From assembly GCF_002999335.1 (NCBI RefSeq), contig NW_020312247.1, positions 186,001-250,000 of the forward strand: a DNA stretch of 64,000 nucleotides. Reading direction: 5' to 3'. Under the pieces are notes generated by a model, which saw only the letters and a list, made by a program, of their open reading frames with translations, ran no database searches and was not told where the DNA came from. This document shows, piece after piece, positions 35,614-46,995 of the stretch. Position 1 is the first letter of the stretch, and each line of letters opens with the position of its first letter. The position numbers were made by a program, and so were the translations under genes. The DNA is from Cyclospora cayetanensis. Its lineage: Eukaryota > Apicomplexa > Conoidasida > Eucoccidiorida > Eimeriidae.

Positions 35614-37612
35614 CTAGCTCCACGAACCCCGTCTTTGACATAGACTGCTAGCAACAAAGCTGGAGTTGTGTTTTAGACCGTCAGTCGCTTCGCACTCCTT
35701 GAAGGATTCTTCACGTAAAAGGGCAGATGCGATGAAAACAGGGAAGCTACTGAAGGCTGGCAGGGTTGTAGGACCGAATCCAGTAATCCGGGAGGGCGCC
35801 ACCACTCTCCTATTCTTACTGCCTGCCTTCTCCACAGCTAGCAGAAGCTGCTGCTGGACCTTGTCCACTGCTGCTGAGGGGCTAGAAGTTGGGGGTAGTG
35901 CCTCAACAGCGCTTGCGGAGAGACACCTAGCTGAGTTTGTGCCACTGATGCACCCTGGAGAAGTGACAGACGGCGGCACATCTGTCGAACATTCCGTGTT
36001 TCTGCATCCAAGACCCTTAGGACCGCTGCACGGGCTAAGCCACTCTCCTCTTTGTCGCTTCGCTTCTTGTGCTACCGTCCTGGCTAGGGAGCGATTGCGA
36101 GCCACCAGGCGCAACGCAGATTGGAGGAAAGGCAGTGACTCTTCGTAATGCGTAACAGTGATACCTTCGAGGGCATTCGCGGTGTTGCTCTCGGTGCTGC
36201 TAGTACATGAGTCCGGTGGATTGGGAGCCACTGCGTGCTTTGCCAGGATAGCACCGTCCCGCAAAAAATTTTTCAGGGACTCCTGAGGGGACCAGCCTGC
36301 AGGAGACCATCCCCAAAAGCCTGGTTCCTTCCGAGGCCAAATCGGCATATTTCTGGGGCTTACTGGAGCCGCTCGCGATGACGCTGCTGCAAGTGGAGAG
36401 GCACTCGAGGGAAAAGGCTCTCCCCCGTCATCTCCGGAGAAGCAGGGGCGGCTCCTCCCGCCCTTAGACTTCTCCTTCCTTGCCTTTTCGATCGAAGATG
36501 CTACACAGACACTGCACCACTTCTCTGACCCAGACAACTTCCTGGCGGTCCACTGCGCGGCGAGCTCCCCAATACGATTCAGCCTGATGAAAGAAGGCGT
36601 CGTTTTACTGGACTGGAGCACTGCGAAATCCGGATCCTTGAGAGCGTGCTGGCCGTACTGCACATGCGTCTCCTGCTGCAAATCGTTTATCAGGGACAGA
36701 TCAAGTGGGAGGCAGCCACCTGGCAAACAAGTTGAAGGAGGTATAGAGACCAGGCCCCTGGGGGAGGCGTCTGGAATCGGCAAGAACGTAGAGGCGTGGG
36801 CAAGCATTGAAAGGTCTGGGGTGCCCTTTAGCGCCACTTCAGCTGGGCCGCACAGCCGCATACACAGCAAATGAGAGCACATTAGTAGTTGGGCAACATG
36901 TATCGCTGCTGCACTTAAGTCGAACAAAGAAAACAAAGCCCTAGCAGGATCCATATCCCGGTAAAACCAGTCACTATCCCTTCAGTTGTCCCCTGCCCAA
37001 AAGAGCTCGAGACTCACAACTGTTGCAGGGAGGTTGCTGTTGGTGCTCCAACTTATGCTGTGTCTGTTTCTGCCGTGGCCAGTACAAGCTCTCACAGGCC
37101 TGCATGCATCTCCGAGTTGAGGAACTCTGAGAAATGAGGGAGTGGGAAAGAGAAAGGGCCATAAGGCTCAACCACACGACTGAGGCCGCAGGACAGCGGC
37201 CTACTCCCGAGCAAGGCCTGTAAATGGCAGGATGCGCTACACTTTGAGCTAGATGATCTATAACGCAGAAGGCGCACAAACGTCCAAGCCAGCATACATA
37301 CAACAGCGCTGCATCACAGACGCCAGGTGAGGTGACTCGAACTGGACCAGGGCGCAAGGCAAGAGGCGATCAATACCTTGGCGCAAAACACAATGCCAAC
37401 ACGATTTGAAACTGAGAGACACACCACATTTTACGTGTGATGCCGTGGTTCTGCTCACGCAACTTCTCGGGGAGCTGCTGCTTGAGGTCCAAGGGGGCTG
37501 ATTTGCGACCACTGGCCTCTGGTTTGCGGCATACACCCGTAGCAAACGAAACCCATACTCTCTTGCTTTCCTGTAAATAAACATGACATAGCTTCCTAAG
37601 GGACTGCTCCAT
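35614..37612 (-). CDS. Protein of unknown function, probably two exons
   Basis: The main body is a 446-codon open frame (36954-35614). A likely first exon at 37612-37425 (MEQSLRKLCHVYLQESKR onwards) ends at a GTGTGT donor in phase 2 and joins, in phase, to an acceptor CTAG before 36940, giving 504 residues. The protein begins with a basic/aromatic segment, then a moderately hydrophobic stretch (AAAIHVAQLLMCSHLLCMRL), followed by long Ser/Pro-rich and apparently disordered sequence with no known motif. If exon 1 is wrong, translation could begin at the ATG at 36954. Function unknown. Confidence 0.5.
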
Positions 37613-38920
37613 AGTTTCCCCCGCAGCGGCCTGTTACACTACCCACGAGGACTCCCTTTCCGGCGGGAAGAAAGGGGCTTACAAGGCATCTGCGCCTCCT
37701 TGGGCTACTAGTTTGCGTGCGTGTGTGTGCTTTACCCCCCCAACCTCAAACACACGATAAACATTCAGCATATAGATATTTTGTTTATGACTGTTTCTTA
37801 AGGCAGGCTTGGGCACCTTCAAGTTTCGAGGCCTCCGCCGCTTCAATCCAGGGTCACTGTTCAGTCCCCCATGGTGGAAGCTGCCATCTTAAGCCCTCAG
37901 TTCTTCGAAAGCTGAATGTACCCAAACATCTAGAATAGATGAATCTGTCGATATTATTTTTATCATCCTGTAAAGGGAGAGGGCTTCTTGAGCCGTGCAG
38001 CGCAAAACACTGGGAGAGCCGTGGTTCCCCAAGGTCTCGTGCCTCATGAGCCTCTAGGGGACTTTACGGAAGACTGCGGTGCAATAGACTGGCAGAATCC
38101 TTTTCGGAAAGCTGAGCGTTCCTGCTGTTGAAGCTCTAAGGGGAGCACAGTCGTCTGTCCCCGTGGCTAGCCCAGTCCTGCAACCTACCAAGAACCCCGT
38201 TCTTTGAAAAACATGTAACCCCTGTAGCATATACCTAGCTCTCGTAGCTAATAGCCAGACACTCGACTGGTAAAAGGATCACCGCACCTCCTAGTTTTTA
38301 TGTAATTCAGCACACAAAATTGGCCAGCTAGTGGAAGCGCCCGTCAAGCTCGAAGCATGCACGTAGCCAAAAGATGTAGGACTGCGTTTCATTAGTGCCC
38401 CTGAGTGATGCCTACTACACCGGTATTACGCATAAAGGAGGTGCAAAATCGCACGTTCTTGACCATAAGAGTAGCGAGAGAAACACCCACCCCCTAGCCG
38501 TGGCCCCCGGGGAATCCTGTGCCTTTCCTCGGAGGAAATTCGATTCCGAGGAGCTGAGATAGGCCTCGCGGATAGGAAGTAAAGCTACGCATAAAGTGGA
38601 GAGTTGCGGTAGGGGCATCACCCTAGGAAGGTCGTACCAACTGGTCCCTATGATGCCGCAGAGCCAGTGGCAGTTGTGCTAAGCGCGAAACCTCTAAGGA
38701 ACCCCCGGAAATAGTGGCAGCCCTTCGATCGCAGCATCTTTTCACTAAGCAGGCGCTACCGCTGGTGCCCCTGATACTCCCGAGAAGCATACTTAAGTGA
38801 ACGACTTTCTTTGTGTATTCATGATGTCTATGCACATGAAGATCGGTCCCTGAGACGAGCTTCCTTCAGAGAGTGGGGCAAGAGTTCCTGATGCTGAGTA
38901 TATGCCATTGGTGAGGGTGC
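37613..38920. other. Region without a supportable gene
   Basis: About 1.3 kb with frames under 75 codons and no motif; it includes the upstream region of the preceding minus-strand gene. Confidence 0.5.
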
Positions 38921-39268
38921 TCACTGCATTGCCTGCCTTTGTGCGAGAGCATTCCTTATGAACTCGGCTCTGTGTTCCTCAGCTGCCACAATCATCTCCG
39001 ATAGGAGATTGGGATCCCAGCTTTCTTCGCAAAGGCGCGTAAGCAGCAACAGCACCGAGGTTTGCAACCCTCCTTGCCCGCCTGCTGTGGCCGCTGGAGT
39101 GCAGTCTGCTCCCTCTCCAGGGGCGGCTGCAGCTGGGAGTAAGCAGCAAGCGACTTCCAGCAAGACGCGAAAAGCAGCTCTGGCCCTTTCGAGGTCGTCG
39201 GCGGAGAATCCTGGCGCAGTGTCTGCTGTGCCTGTCGGAGGGGCGATAGACTCGCTGGTGCTCCTCAT
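38921..39268 (-). CDS. Possible terminal exon of an unknown minus-strand gene
   Basis: A 115-codon frame with protein-like composition (FSADDLERARAAFRVLLEV, LLLLTRLCEESWDPNLL, AEEHRAEFIRNALAQRQ), ending at a stop at 38921. A CAG lies just before its ATG, so it may be a 3' exon. I could not find matching upstream exons, and the opposite strand is also open here because of CAG/GCT richness. Confidence 0.3.
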   Translation of the reverse strand: MRSTSESIAPPTGTADTAPGFSADDLERARAAFRVLLEVACCLLPAAAAPGEGADCTPAATAGGQGGLQTSVLLLLTRLCEESWDPNLLSEMIVAAEEHRAEFIRNALAQRQAMQ

Positions 39269-40423
39269 GCTGCTGATGGTGAAGGCGGTGTGTCTGTCCA
39301 GCTGGTGGCCCCTAATCTAGGGGAAGGAGGCCTGTATTCTGCGCGGCTGTCGGAGCTACAAATGCCGTTTCTGCGGCAGCAGCTGCTTGCGTGCTGCTGC
39401 TGCACTGTTTGCCTGCTGCTGCTGCTTAGAGGGCCGTGCTCGTGCACCACAGGGGGCCCCTCGCCAGTCTGCCTTTGCCGGATACACCGCATGCGCCTCG
39501 CCTCGCCTTGATCAAGGAGGGGTTCCGTGGTACCAAGGACTTAGGGGGAAGGTGCAGGGAAAGAAAAACTTCCTGAGGCTGTCTCAGAGGGCAGCACTGC
39601 GGCTGGTGCCACTGCCCGCAGCCGAACAGCGGCGGAGGGGTGTGCGTTCTTCCGCGGGGAGCACTCGAGGGCCCACCGGAAATAGAATTCGAATTAAGTT
39701 TGCGGGTCAAATACACTTTCTCTGCCACCGCGGAGCGGCTGCGACCGCATGCGCAGCAGCAGCAACCGCTTTCCCCCGTTGGGTGGTGTATCCCCAAGGG
39801 GGCCCCCCCTAAGGGCCCGCCCCCCCCAACGGGGTTTTAGGTACCATGGTCCAACCTGGCTGGCTTTCCAATGAGTTGAACTAAGAACGCCTCATCGGTG
39901 GCTTCTTTGAGCCACGAGTAACGCTGTGGTTTCACAGGTGGAGAGGGGCCATAGCCTGCGGCCAGAGAGAACCGTGCTGCTCAACGGCGATAAGCCGCTA
40001 CAGCCAGCCTGCGGCAGTGGACGCATGCAGCAAAAATAAGCGCCGTTGGGTGTATCCGGCCTCGTTTGTAGCATTCATTATGCAGCAGCAGCCTGCCGGC
40101 GGGGCGGGGGATGAGCTGCCGTGGAAGACTTTGTGCCTCGATTCGCAGCAACCCCGCTAGATCCTCTACGCAAACCGACACCGCTGCGCACACGCGCGTC
40201 TCCCAGTGTAGCTGCTGCTTTCGCTATTGCTTTTTCTGCTGCTTTTGCTGCTCGTGAGGGCAAGGGGCGCAGCAGCAAGCCCCCTCCTTGCAACGGGCAG
40301 CTTTGCCGGAGACGCCAGCCTCAGAGAGAGAGAGACAGAGCAGGCGCTATGCGCTGAGGCAGCATCCGAAGCTGCGTCTAGAAATGCCTTTTCTTCAAAC
40401 AGAGACGAGACCCTCATAGTGAT
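39269..40423. other. GC-rich upstream region of the DCAF4-like gene
   Basis: About 1.15 kb with GCT/CAG clusters (for example 39378-39425 and 40209-40285), a C/G-run stretch at 39797-39835 and frames open on both strands through composition alone. It probably holds the 5' leader of the downstream gene. No separate gene supported. Confidence 0.45.
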
Positions 40424-40548
40424 ATGCCCATGGATCTGCCGGGGTTCTACTGGAATGCAGAACGCCAGAGATATTTCCCAATTCATTCACTGCGTCAGCC
40501 TTCCTCAGCTATCAACCCGCAGCCGCAGCAGCCGCAGCAGCAGCAGCC

Positions 40549-40581
<33 letters not shown>

Positions 40582-43560
40582 ACGATGGCAGCGACAAGAA
40601 TCAGACGTGCCTGCCGCAGACAACCCTCCACGTACACGCCGAAAGCATGCTTCCCAGCGGCAGCAGTCAGGGCAGCACGAATATCGGCGTCTCGGATTTG
40701 GGTATGAAGGGCAGCAGCGGCCGTGGCGGCATGCAAAGCAGCACGTGAGTCGCCGCAAAAGGAGCTTAGAGGCGCTGCGAGAGCAGCAGCAGCAGCAACA
40801 GCAGCGGCAGTGCAGCGGTGACATCAAACAGCTAGGGAACTCCCAGCAGCCAGACAGCCGCCCTGTTCCCTGCACTGTAGAAATCGCCCCTAGCATGCAC
40901 AGCCGTAGGCGTCGGCGTAGGCTTTGCAGTAGTAGAAACAGCACAAACAATAGCAGCAACAGCAGTAGCAATAGCAGTAGCAGCAGCGATCGCGCAGAAA
41001 GCAGCATTAGGGGAAGACGACGTAGCAGGCGTAAAGGGTCCTACCCTCCTAACGCTGTTACGCATCATGATGCATGCAAGCCGCTCGTCGGTGCAGGCCG
41101 GCCCTCTGTCTTTGCATTGCATGCAGCATCTGCTGCGTGCAATGCTGCGGCAGAAGCTGCTGCAGGGCCTCCTCCAGGGAACCTGCTGCTTGCTCTCCGT
41201 CGCATGCGCTTGTGCAACAGCGGCAGGAGCGAAGAAAGAGCAGGTTTTAGAGCTAGGGCGTTTGCCACGGCGCTGCAGCACCTGCACTTGCCACTGCCTC
41301 TTGGATTCTCCCCTTTTGTCTGTCTTGCCGCTGCCAGCGCGTGCATTCCAGATCAGGGGTCGCTGCTGCAGGGGGCTGAGGCTCAGGAGGCATCTCGCTG
41401 CAACTGGCAGCTGCTGCTGTCGATGAGCGGCGAGACGGGGAGTCGGCTGCTGCAGCTTGCTGCCTCCGCCTTTTTTCCATCGCCACGGGCACGAGCTTCC
41501 CGTGCAGCAGCCAGGGTAGACGAGCGGCGGCGAAGGCTTCAGGAGCGCAGCGCTGGTGTGGGGGCGTCTCCGTATTCGCGGGAGGCACGAGCGACGGCGT
41601 TTCTCCCCGCGGATGCCTCCGCCCCTCACGCCAGTGCCGCTGTTGCAGCGGCTGCCTTCGCGGCTGGAGGCCGTTTAGTGGACGTTGAGGTTGCATGCCA
41701 GCTCGCAGTGTGCTGTTTGCGAAGCAGCGCCGGCAGCAAGGGAGGCCTCGTAGTCGAGCGGGCGCTTTCGAGTGGCAGCAGCGGCACGCTATGGGCGAAC
41801 AGGGAAGCGGCAGAAGACGCGTGGGCATGTGCCTCCAGTCTGTCTCGTCGTCGCAGTGCCTCTCCCGCAGCAGCGCTGACAGAAGGCGTCGAACCTTTCT
41901 TCGTACTCGCTGGCAGGCGACCCTCTGTTCAGCTTCTGCGCCCTCGCCCTGGGCAGCTCATGATGCACCAGACTTGGGAACCTACAGATCGAGCGCGGCG
42001 GCTGCTGCCGCATGCGTGTTATGCTGCTGCGTGGTTCTCAGCGAGACAGGCGGCAGCAGCTTCCGCGGCTGCTGATGCGCCAGGAGTTGCGCTTGTGGGG
42101 GGCGTGGAGGGAGGCGTCGTGGCTATCGATCCTCGAAGTCCGCTTCCGATCGCTCTGCAGCAGCGAATCTGCAGCGCCGGTATCGGCGGGCCTGTCAGTG
42201 GCATCCTTCCACTTCAGACGCATGTAGACGCTGTCGTGGTTCGCAGAGGGATTGAGGGCTTGCAGCTGTTAGACTTGCGGCGTGCAGCGCAGTCGACACA
42301 GGAGGGACCTCAGGGCAGGTATGCTGTTTTAGCTGAGGCTGCTGATCATGAGGCTGCTGATCATGAGGCTGCTGATCATGAGCCTGCTGATCATGAGGCC
42401 GCTGATTCATGAGGCTGCTGATCATGAGGCTGCTGATTCATGAGGCTGCTGATCATGAGGCTGCTAATTATGAGCCTGCTGATTCATGAGGCTGCTGATC
42501 ATGAGGCTGCTAATTATGAGCCTGCTCATCATGAGGCTGCCAATTATGAGGCCGCTGATCATAAGACTGCTAATTATGAGCCTGCTGATCATGAGGCTGC
42601 TGATCATGAGGCTGCTGATTCATGAGGCTGCTGATTCATGAGGCTGCTGATTATGAGCCTGCTGATCGTGAGGCTGCTGATTATGAGCCTGCTGATTATG
42701 GGCCTGCTGATTATGAGGCTGCTGATTATGAGGCTGCTGCTGTCACGATTGCTGTTGTTGCGCTTTTGCGTCCTTGCATGTGTGGCATGTGTCGACGCTG
42801 TTTCTGCAGGAGGTTGGCTGCATGCGTCGTTCGCGAATTCCGCCCTCCTCGGGAGGCCAGCGTTAGCAGCTTCCTGTGTAACAAATGGCGATTTGCTGTG
42901 GACCAGCAGGAAGACCTTATTGTTGCCCCTTTCCCATACAGCAGCAAAAGCAGTGGCAGCGGCGGCAGTTTTCTGCTGTTTGATGTGCGTCGGGGCGGCT
43001 GCTACCGAGAAATTGATGTGGCACCTTCAGGAGTGGCTGCAGCAGACGGGATGCCGTTCGAGCTCTTTGGCTGCTGCTGCTTACTGCCGCATGCGGCATA
43101 CGATATGGCGGATACCCCACTATTTCAGGAGGAGGTCCTTATACATCCACTGCAGCACAGTGAGCAGTCAGCGCCGCTTCTGCACTCTGTTTCGTCTGGA
43201 CCACACAACCGGGCTTGTGGTTGCACATCGTTGGATGGGGGAACGGCAGATAGAGCACAGTGGCAAAGCCGGCGGCGTTTTAGCTGTACGTACAGCTGGG
43301 ACTGCTTTTGTAGTGGGAGTGTGGTTGGGGCTGATGGCCAAGAGCAGCAGCAAAAGCAGATAACCAGCGCTTGCTGTGCATTGTTACGCCTTGGGGGCTG
43401 GCCTGCTGGTGCCCGAGCAACATCCCCAACCCAGCTTCATTTGGATGCTCCAAGAGCAGCAGCAGCAACAACAACCACTGACGTGAGAAGATCGGTCTTT
43501 GTTGGCGCGAGCACGTGCGGTCTACACGTGCTGGTAGCCACGCCCCCCGACTCTGTGTAA
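40424..43560 (+). CDS. DCAF4-like WD-repeat protein, candidate CUL4-DDB1 adaptor
   Basis: DCAF4-type proteins are WD40 adaptors that recruit substrates to CUL4-DDB1 ubiquitin ligase. Exon 1 is 40424-42318 and exon 2 42810-43560; donor GTATGC and acceptor TTTCTGCAG agree in phase and give about 881 residues. The start MPMDLPGFYWNAERQRYFPI matches the family's LPGFYYDPEKxRYF opening. It is followed by polyglutamine (CAG) tracts, an Arg-rich part, a Ser/Asn tract and Ala-rich sequence. WD-like strands appear late: GVVAIDPRS, AVVVRRGIEGLQLLDLRRA, then across the junction KWRFAVDQQEDLIVAP and SFLLFDVRRGG. The final 120 residues after about 43140 are less certain, because another frame (43145-43363) also looks WD-like, so a further intron is possible. 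Confidence 0.65.
40517..40580 (+). repeat. CAG repeat coding for polyglutamine
   Basis: CAG/CCGCAG trinucleotide run read in frame as Gln with a few Pro, near the start of the DCAF4-like protein. Shorter CAG runs follow at about 40780-40808. Coding CAG tracts of this kind are a known trait of Eimeria genomes. Confidence 0.9.
42338..42740 (+). repeat. 15/16-bp minisatellite in the DCAF4-like intron
   Basis: About 26 tandem units of GCTGCTGATCATGAG (15 bp) and variants (GATTATGAG, AATTATGAG, CCTGCTG-), interspersed with 16-bp units containing GATTCATGAG. If translated, 15-bp units read Ala-Ala-Asp-His-Glu, and each 16-bp unit shifts the frame, producing stops. The splice sites at 42319 and 42809 remove the array exactly, so I treat it as intronic. 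Confidence 0.9.
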
Positions 43561-46194
43561 GCTGTTAGATTGGCTGCGTGAGTAGCGTTCAAGGTCCCAT
43601 CAGCAGCGCAGATTACATTGTGGAGGTGCTGCCTTTGTTCCGATAAGTATCTCTTGGAATCCGTAGAGTGATGCAAAGCTCCCTAGTGCAGGTGACGAGT
43701 GCCCGTATACGCAGTTGGATTTATTCTATTTGCACGCTGGACATACCCTGCCTGCTGCTTGTGGCTCCTACGCCGTTTTCAAGATCTCATTGCGGCAGGT
43801 GATGCTCAGCGATACCAGTAGTTGCCAAACTGGCAGCCTGACATGCTGTGGACCACATCGAGAGAGATTCGTGCGCTTTTAGCAGTGTCAAAAGTAACGG
43901 TTATCAAAGCGAGAAACAGCTTTAGGAAATTAGGTTTATGAGTGCCCATGGATATTCACTTGATATGTTTTACGTCCATCTGGAAATCTGTTTACTGAGC
44001 CATAATACAGCTGAAGTTTCTGAGGTGTATCCACGTGCAGCCTTCCGTTTTTCTGTACTACTGTGGGCTGGTCATGGCCTCCTTGCAGTGCTATTGCTTT
44101 GTAGTAAAATCCGCAGTGCTTCCTCGTTTTGCGAGCCTCTCTGCGTGAGCAAATATTTTGCTCGCAGGAGAGCTGGCAATGACGTGTTTGAAAGATCTTT
44201 TGGGGTGTCTAGCGTGTACTACCTACTGCTATTCAACACAGAGCCTCATAGGCTTATCTTCCATTTATCATGTATGCTGGTAGTGGCAAGTAGAAATCTG
44301 CGACATCCACAAGGCATTGGTCCTGGTAACACTTAAGTGCATGTGCGGAACACCTGCCACTCCTTTTTCGCAGCACTCTGTCACCATATTCCACACACAT
44401 GAAGCAGTTCATTACCAGCCACCGCACGTGTCCGCTCATTACAGTGACTAACTTTATTCTAACGGATGATGACGGCAGATGAAGGCATGGACTCAGACTG
44501 TGACCAGGGTTTAAGGCGCTTATCTCCATCCATGGGGAGAATATTAGCCTGATGTGCACACCTTTCACATGAGCGGCTAATAATGAAAGCTTATGGAAGT
44601 TCAAGGGTCCGCATAAAACAAAAGGCTTTTCTCGGCGCAATCTAGTTCCAGCGCGCTTTACAGTTGCACTTGTCTAATAAACCTCTCAAAATTGGTGGCA
44701 CCGTGCTGCATAGAATACCTCTAGCTCCACCCCCAAATATTGCGACTTGGACCGGAGGGAATGCTGTATGGCAGCAGGGTACAGCCCTTACGGAGGAATA
44801 CTACCTAGCAGGTATAATTGCGCTTCAGTAATGGAGGAGCTTTGCTTACACTCTTGGTAGAAGTCATACATACATTTATACCGACATTAAGAGTATCTAT
44901 ATTTGCGGCAAGGCCACTATGTTATGTTAACCAGAGACCAGGAAAGCCCGAGAGGTTGCCGAGGCCAAAGCGGTGAGATGCTCTACAGGTCTCGTGTTAG
45001 GCCTAGCTTTCCTATTAGACGAAGGTTTATCACCATAAATTTCAAAACCTTGGAGGGCAATGCTCGTCTATACTGGGCAGATTTCTCTGATGAGCTGGGG
45101 CACCTTTTCACCCTTCATTCAGCCAAGGAGTAGCACTGTTTGGCCAACAATGTACGAGGGCTTTCTCATGAAAAAAAATTTGAAGCGCGTGCTCACTGCT
45201 TTGTTGCAGTATGGTGCTATGGTGCTCTTACCGAACTATACAAGAACAGTCAGGGGCTACGAGGACTTCCACTTGTGATAAGGAGTTGCACTGCCCCATC
45301 ACTTTTTCTGTGTAACGGTTCTTCAGTAAAACCAGGCCAGCTCAAGATTAATCTGTGGGCAAGATGCTTTCCACTTTGTCTCCTCAAAATTTTAAAGTTT
45401 AGTATAAAAATTAAAATTCGAAACATTCTTTTGGCGAGCTCGTTCCCATACCTGCTTCTACTAAGAATCATCATTCTTAATTTTTGCGTGCATAAGTAAA
45501 TTTCAAGAGTATCTCAAATTATTTTGTGTACAATCAATGGCCAATCAAAACGGAGGTGGTGGCCATATGGGCGTGTGGTAGAACTGGGCTGTTACCTGGT
45601 TCAGATATGGAATCATACAAAACGCAGCGGCGCTGGATGGCCAGGGACCCTATGCAGTAAAGATATGACTACGGAAACGCTCTATGAAATGGCCACGGGT
45701 GGTAGTAGCGTATCGAAGGATAGCGTTTATTGGGGAGCCGCCAGGAGACCGAAGTCAGCGTTCGGTTCCTATTCAGCTCCAGGTTGTAGGACCACAAAAG
45801 CAGAGAGTGCAAGCTGCAACAAACCAACCTTGAGGTTCCTCCCTGCTTAAATCAAAGATACCAGTGCTAAAAGTTTCATGCCAGTGATAGACTGCCTTTG
45901 AAGGTCGCTACGTTATGTTGGCTGCAGCCAACCTGTGGAAGCCAACAGGACAAGAAGCAATAAGCGTGTTTGGCTATGTATGTGTTCTCAGGTAGCAGAC
46001 ACGTGGCAGCACCAAACACGAATAAATCGCTTATTACCCAAGCAGCTGTGCTAGGCATGACAAAGGATTGATTGAACGCAGTTTTCCCTGAATAAATCCG
46101 GTACCTTATGGCAGTACATGATTGCTGGGAAGAACGTCCGGGGCGGGCATCCGTTGAAATTATCACGTGTCGGGACATGAGTAGCTAAGATCCT
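43561..46194. other. Region without a supportable gene
   Basis: About 2.6 kb. Two opposing frames of about 130 codons (43938-44336 plus, 44640-44254 minus) overlap partly but have no motifs or splice support. CAG and CA repeats, common to the left, stop here. Confidence 0.5.
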
Positions 46195-46995
46195 TTAAGT
46201 GAGCCTTTCGACTTCCTTCCCGTTGATCAAATTTACTTTGGCGGAGCGTAGGTTGCTTGTTGCATGGCTTGCAGGGGCTATACTTAGAGAAGTGAGACCC
46301 TTAGCTGAAAGCCATGCTGCTCTATGAGGATGCGTTACGAGGCTACCCAGTCCTTGTTCACCACGTTTAGTGGGTCTGTCAAAGACTGGATAACTTCCAT
46401 GATACTGGGCGCAAGTTGGCAATTCCAGTAAAGCCAACGGAATGAAATTCGGCCTTCTTGGAGGGCTAGGTAGAGCGGCAACATAGGGCTTATAATGTCC
46501 ACAAGCCGCCATACCTGCAGGCTCTCGACGATGAGTATTCAGTTGAACGTTAATCCTAGCCGATCGACTTGATAAGTCAATAGTTTCATAGGGCTGCTTG
46601 GCCAATGCCTGGCTTTTACGCTTGGCGGATTGCTTGTTCCTGTTTCGTGCTCCATGGTTCCCGCCATTCGTGCCCTCATTCTTCTTGCTTTGGTGCATAT
46701 GAAACGCTTGAGAAAATGTGCATGAAGCTAGAGAAAGAGGTGCTGCATCTTTTTGTGATCCCACCCGCAGCTGGACTTGTGCGGCCTGAGCACCCCTGGC
46801 CACTCTCAAGTGAAATCTATCTTGCTGTGATCTGAATTTCACATCTTTTGTGGCTATAGGTGGTGATTTTTCCTCGCTCGGTCTCCGGCTGCCTCCGCTG
46901 GACAGTCTGCCTGCAAATTGCCACGGTAGTACCATGCCATCGACTTCGCGCAAAGCAGACTCCAATGTCTCCCTGCCTTTATCATCTAGAGGCAT
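46195..46995 (-). CDS. 266-codon protein of unknown function
   Basis: The longest open frame in the gene-poor stretch, from ATG at 46995 to stop at 46195. It is basic and hydrophilic, with a Lys/Asn/Arg-rich central part (NRNKQSAKRKSQALAKQPYE), no membrane helix and no known motif. The frame is open upstream of the ATG to a possible TTCAG acceptor near 47060, so a preceding exon may exist. It could be a real species-specific gene or a chance frame. Confidence 0.4.
   Translation of the reverse strand: MPLDDKGRETLESALREVDGMVLPWQFAGRLSSGGSRRPSEEKSPPIATKDVKFRSQQDRFHLRVARGAQAAQVQLRVGSQKDAAPLSLASCTFSQAFHMHQSKKNEGTNGGNHGARNRNKQSAKRKSQALAKQPYETIDLSSRSARINVQLNTHRREPAGMAACGHYKPYVAALPSPPRRPNFIPLALLELPTCAQYHGSYPVFDRPTKRGEQGLGSLVTHPHRAAWLSAKGLTSLSIAPASHATSNLRSAKVNLINGKEVERLT

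Noticed and set aside
40495..41629. Minus-strand Leu/Cys-rich frames opposite the DCAF4-like exon
   Set aside because: They are the reverse reading of CAG/GCA tracts; the plus strand has the family start motif and splice-compatible WD segments.
42440..42625. Repeat protein MRLLIM/EAADHE
   Set aside because: It lies in the intronic minisatellite; frames change at every 16-bp unit, and splicing removes the array in phase.
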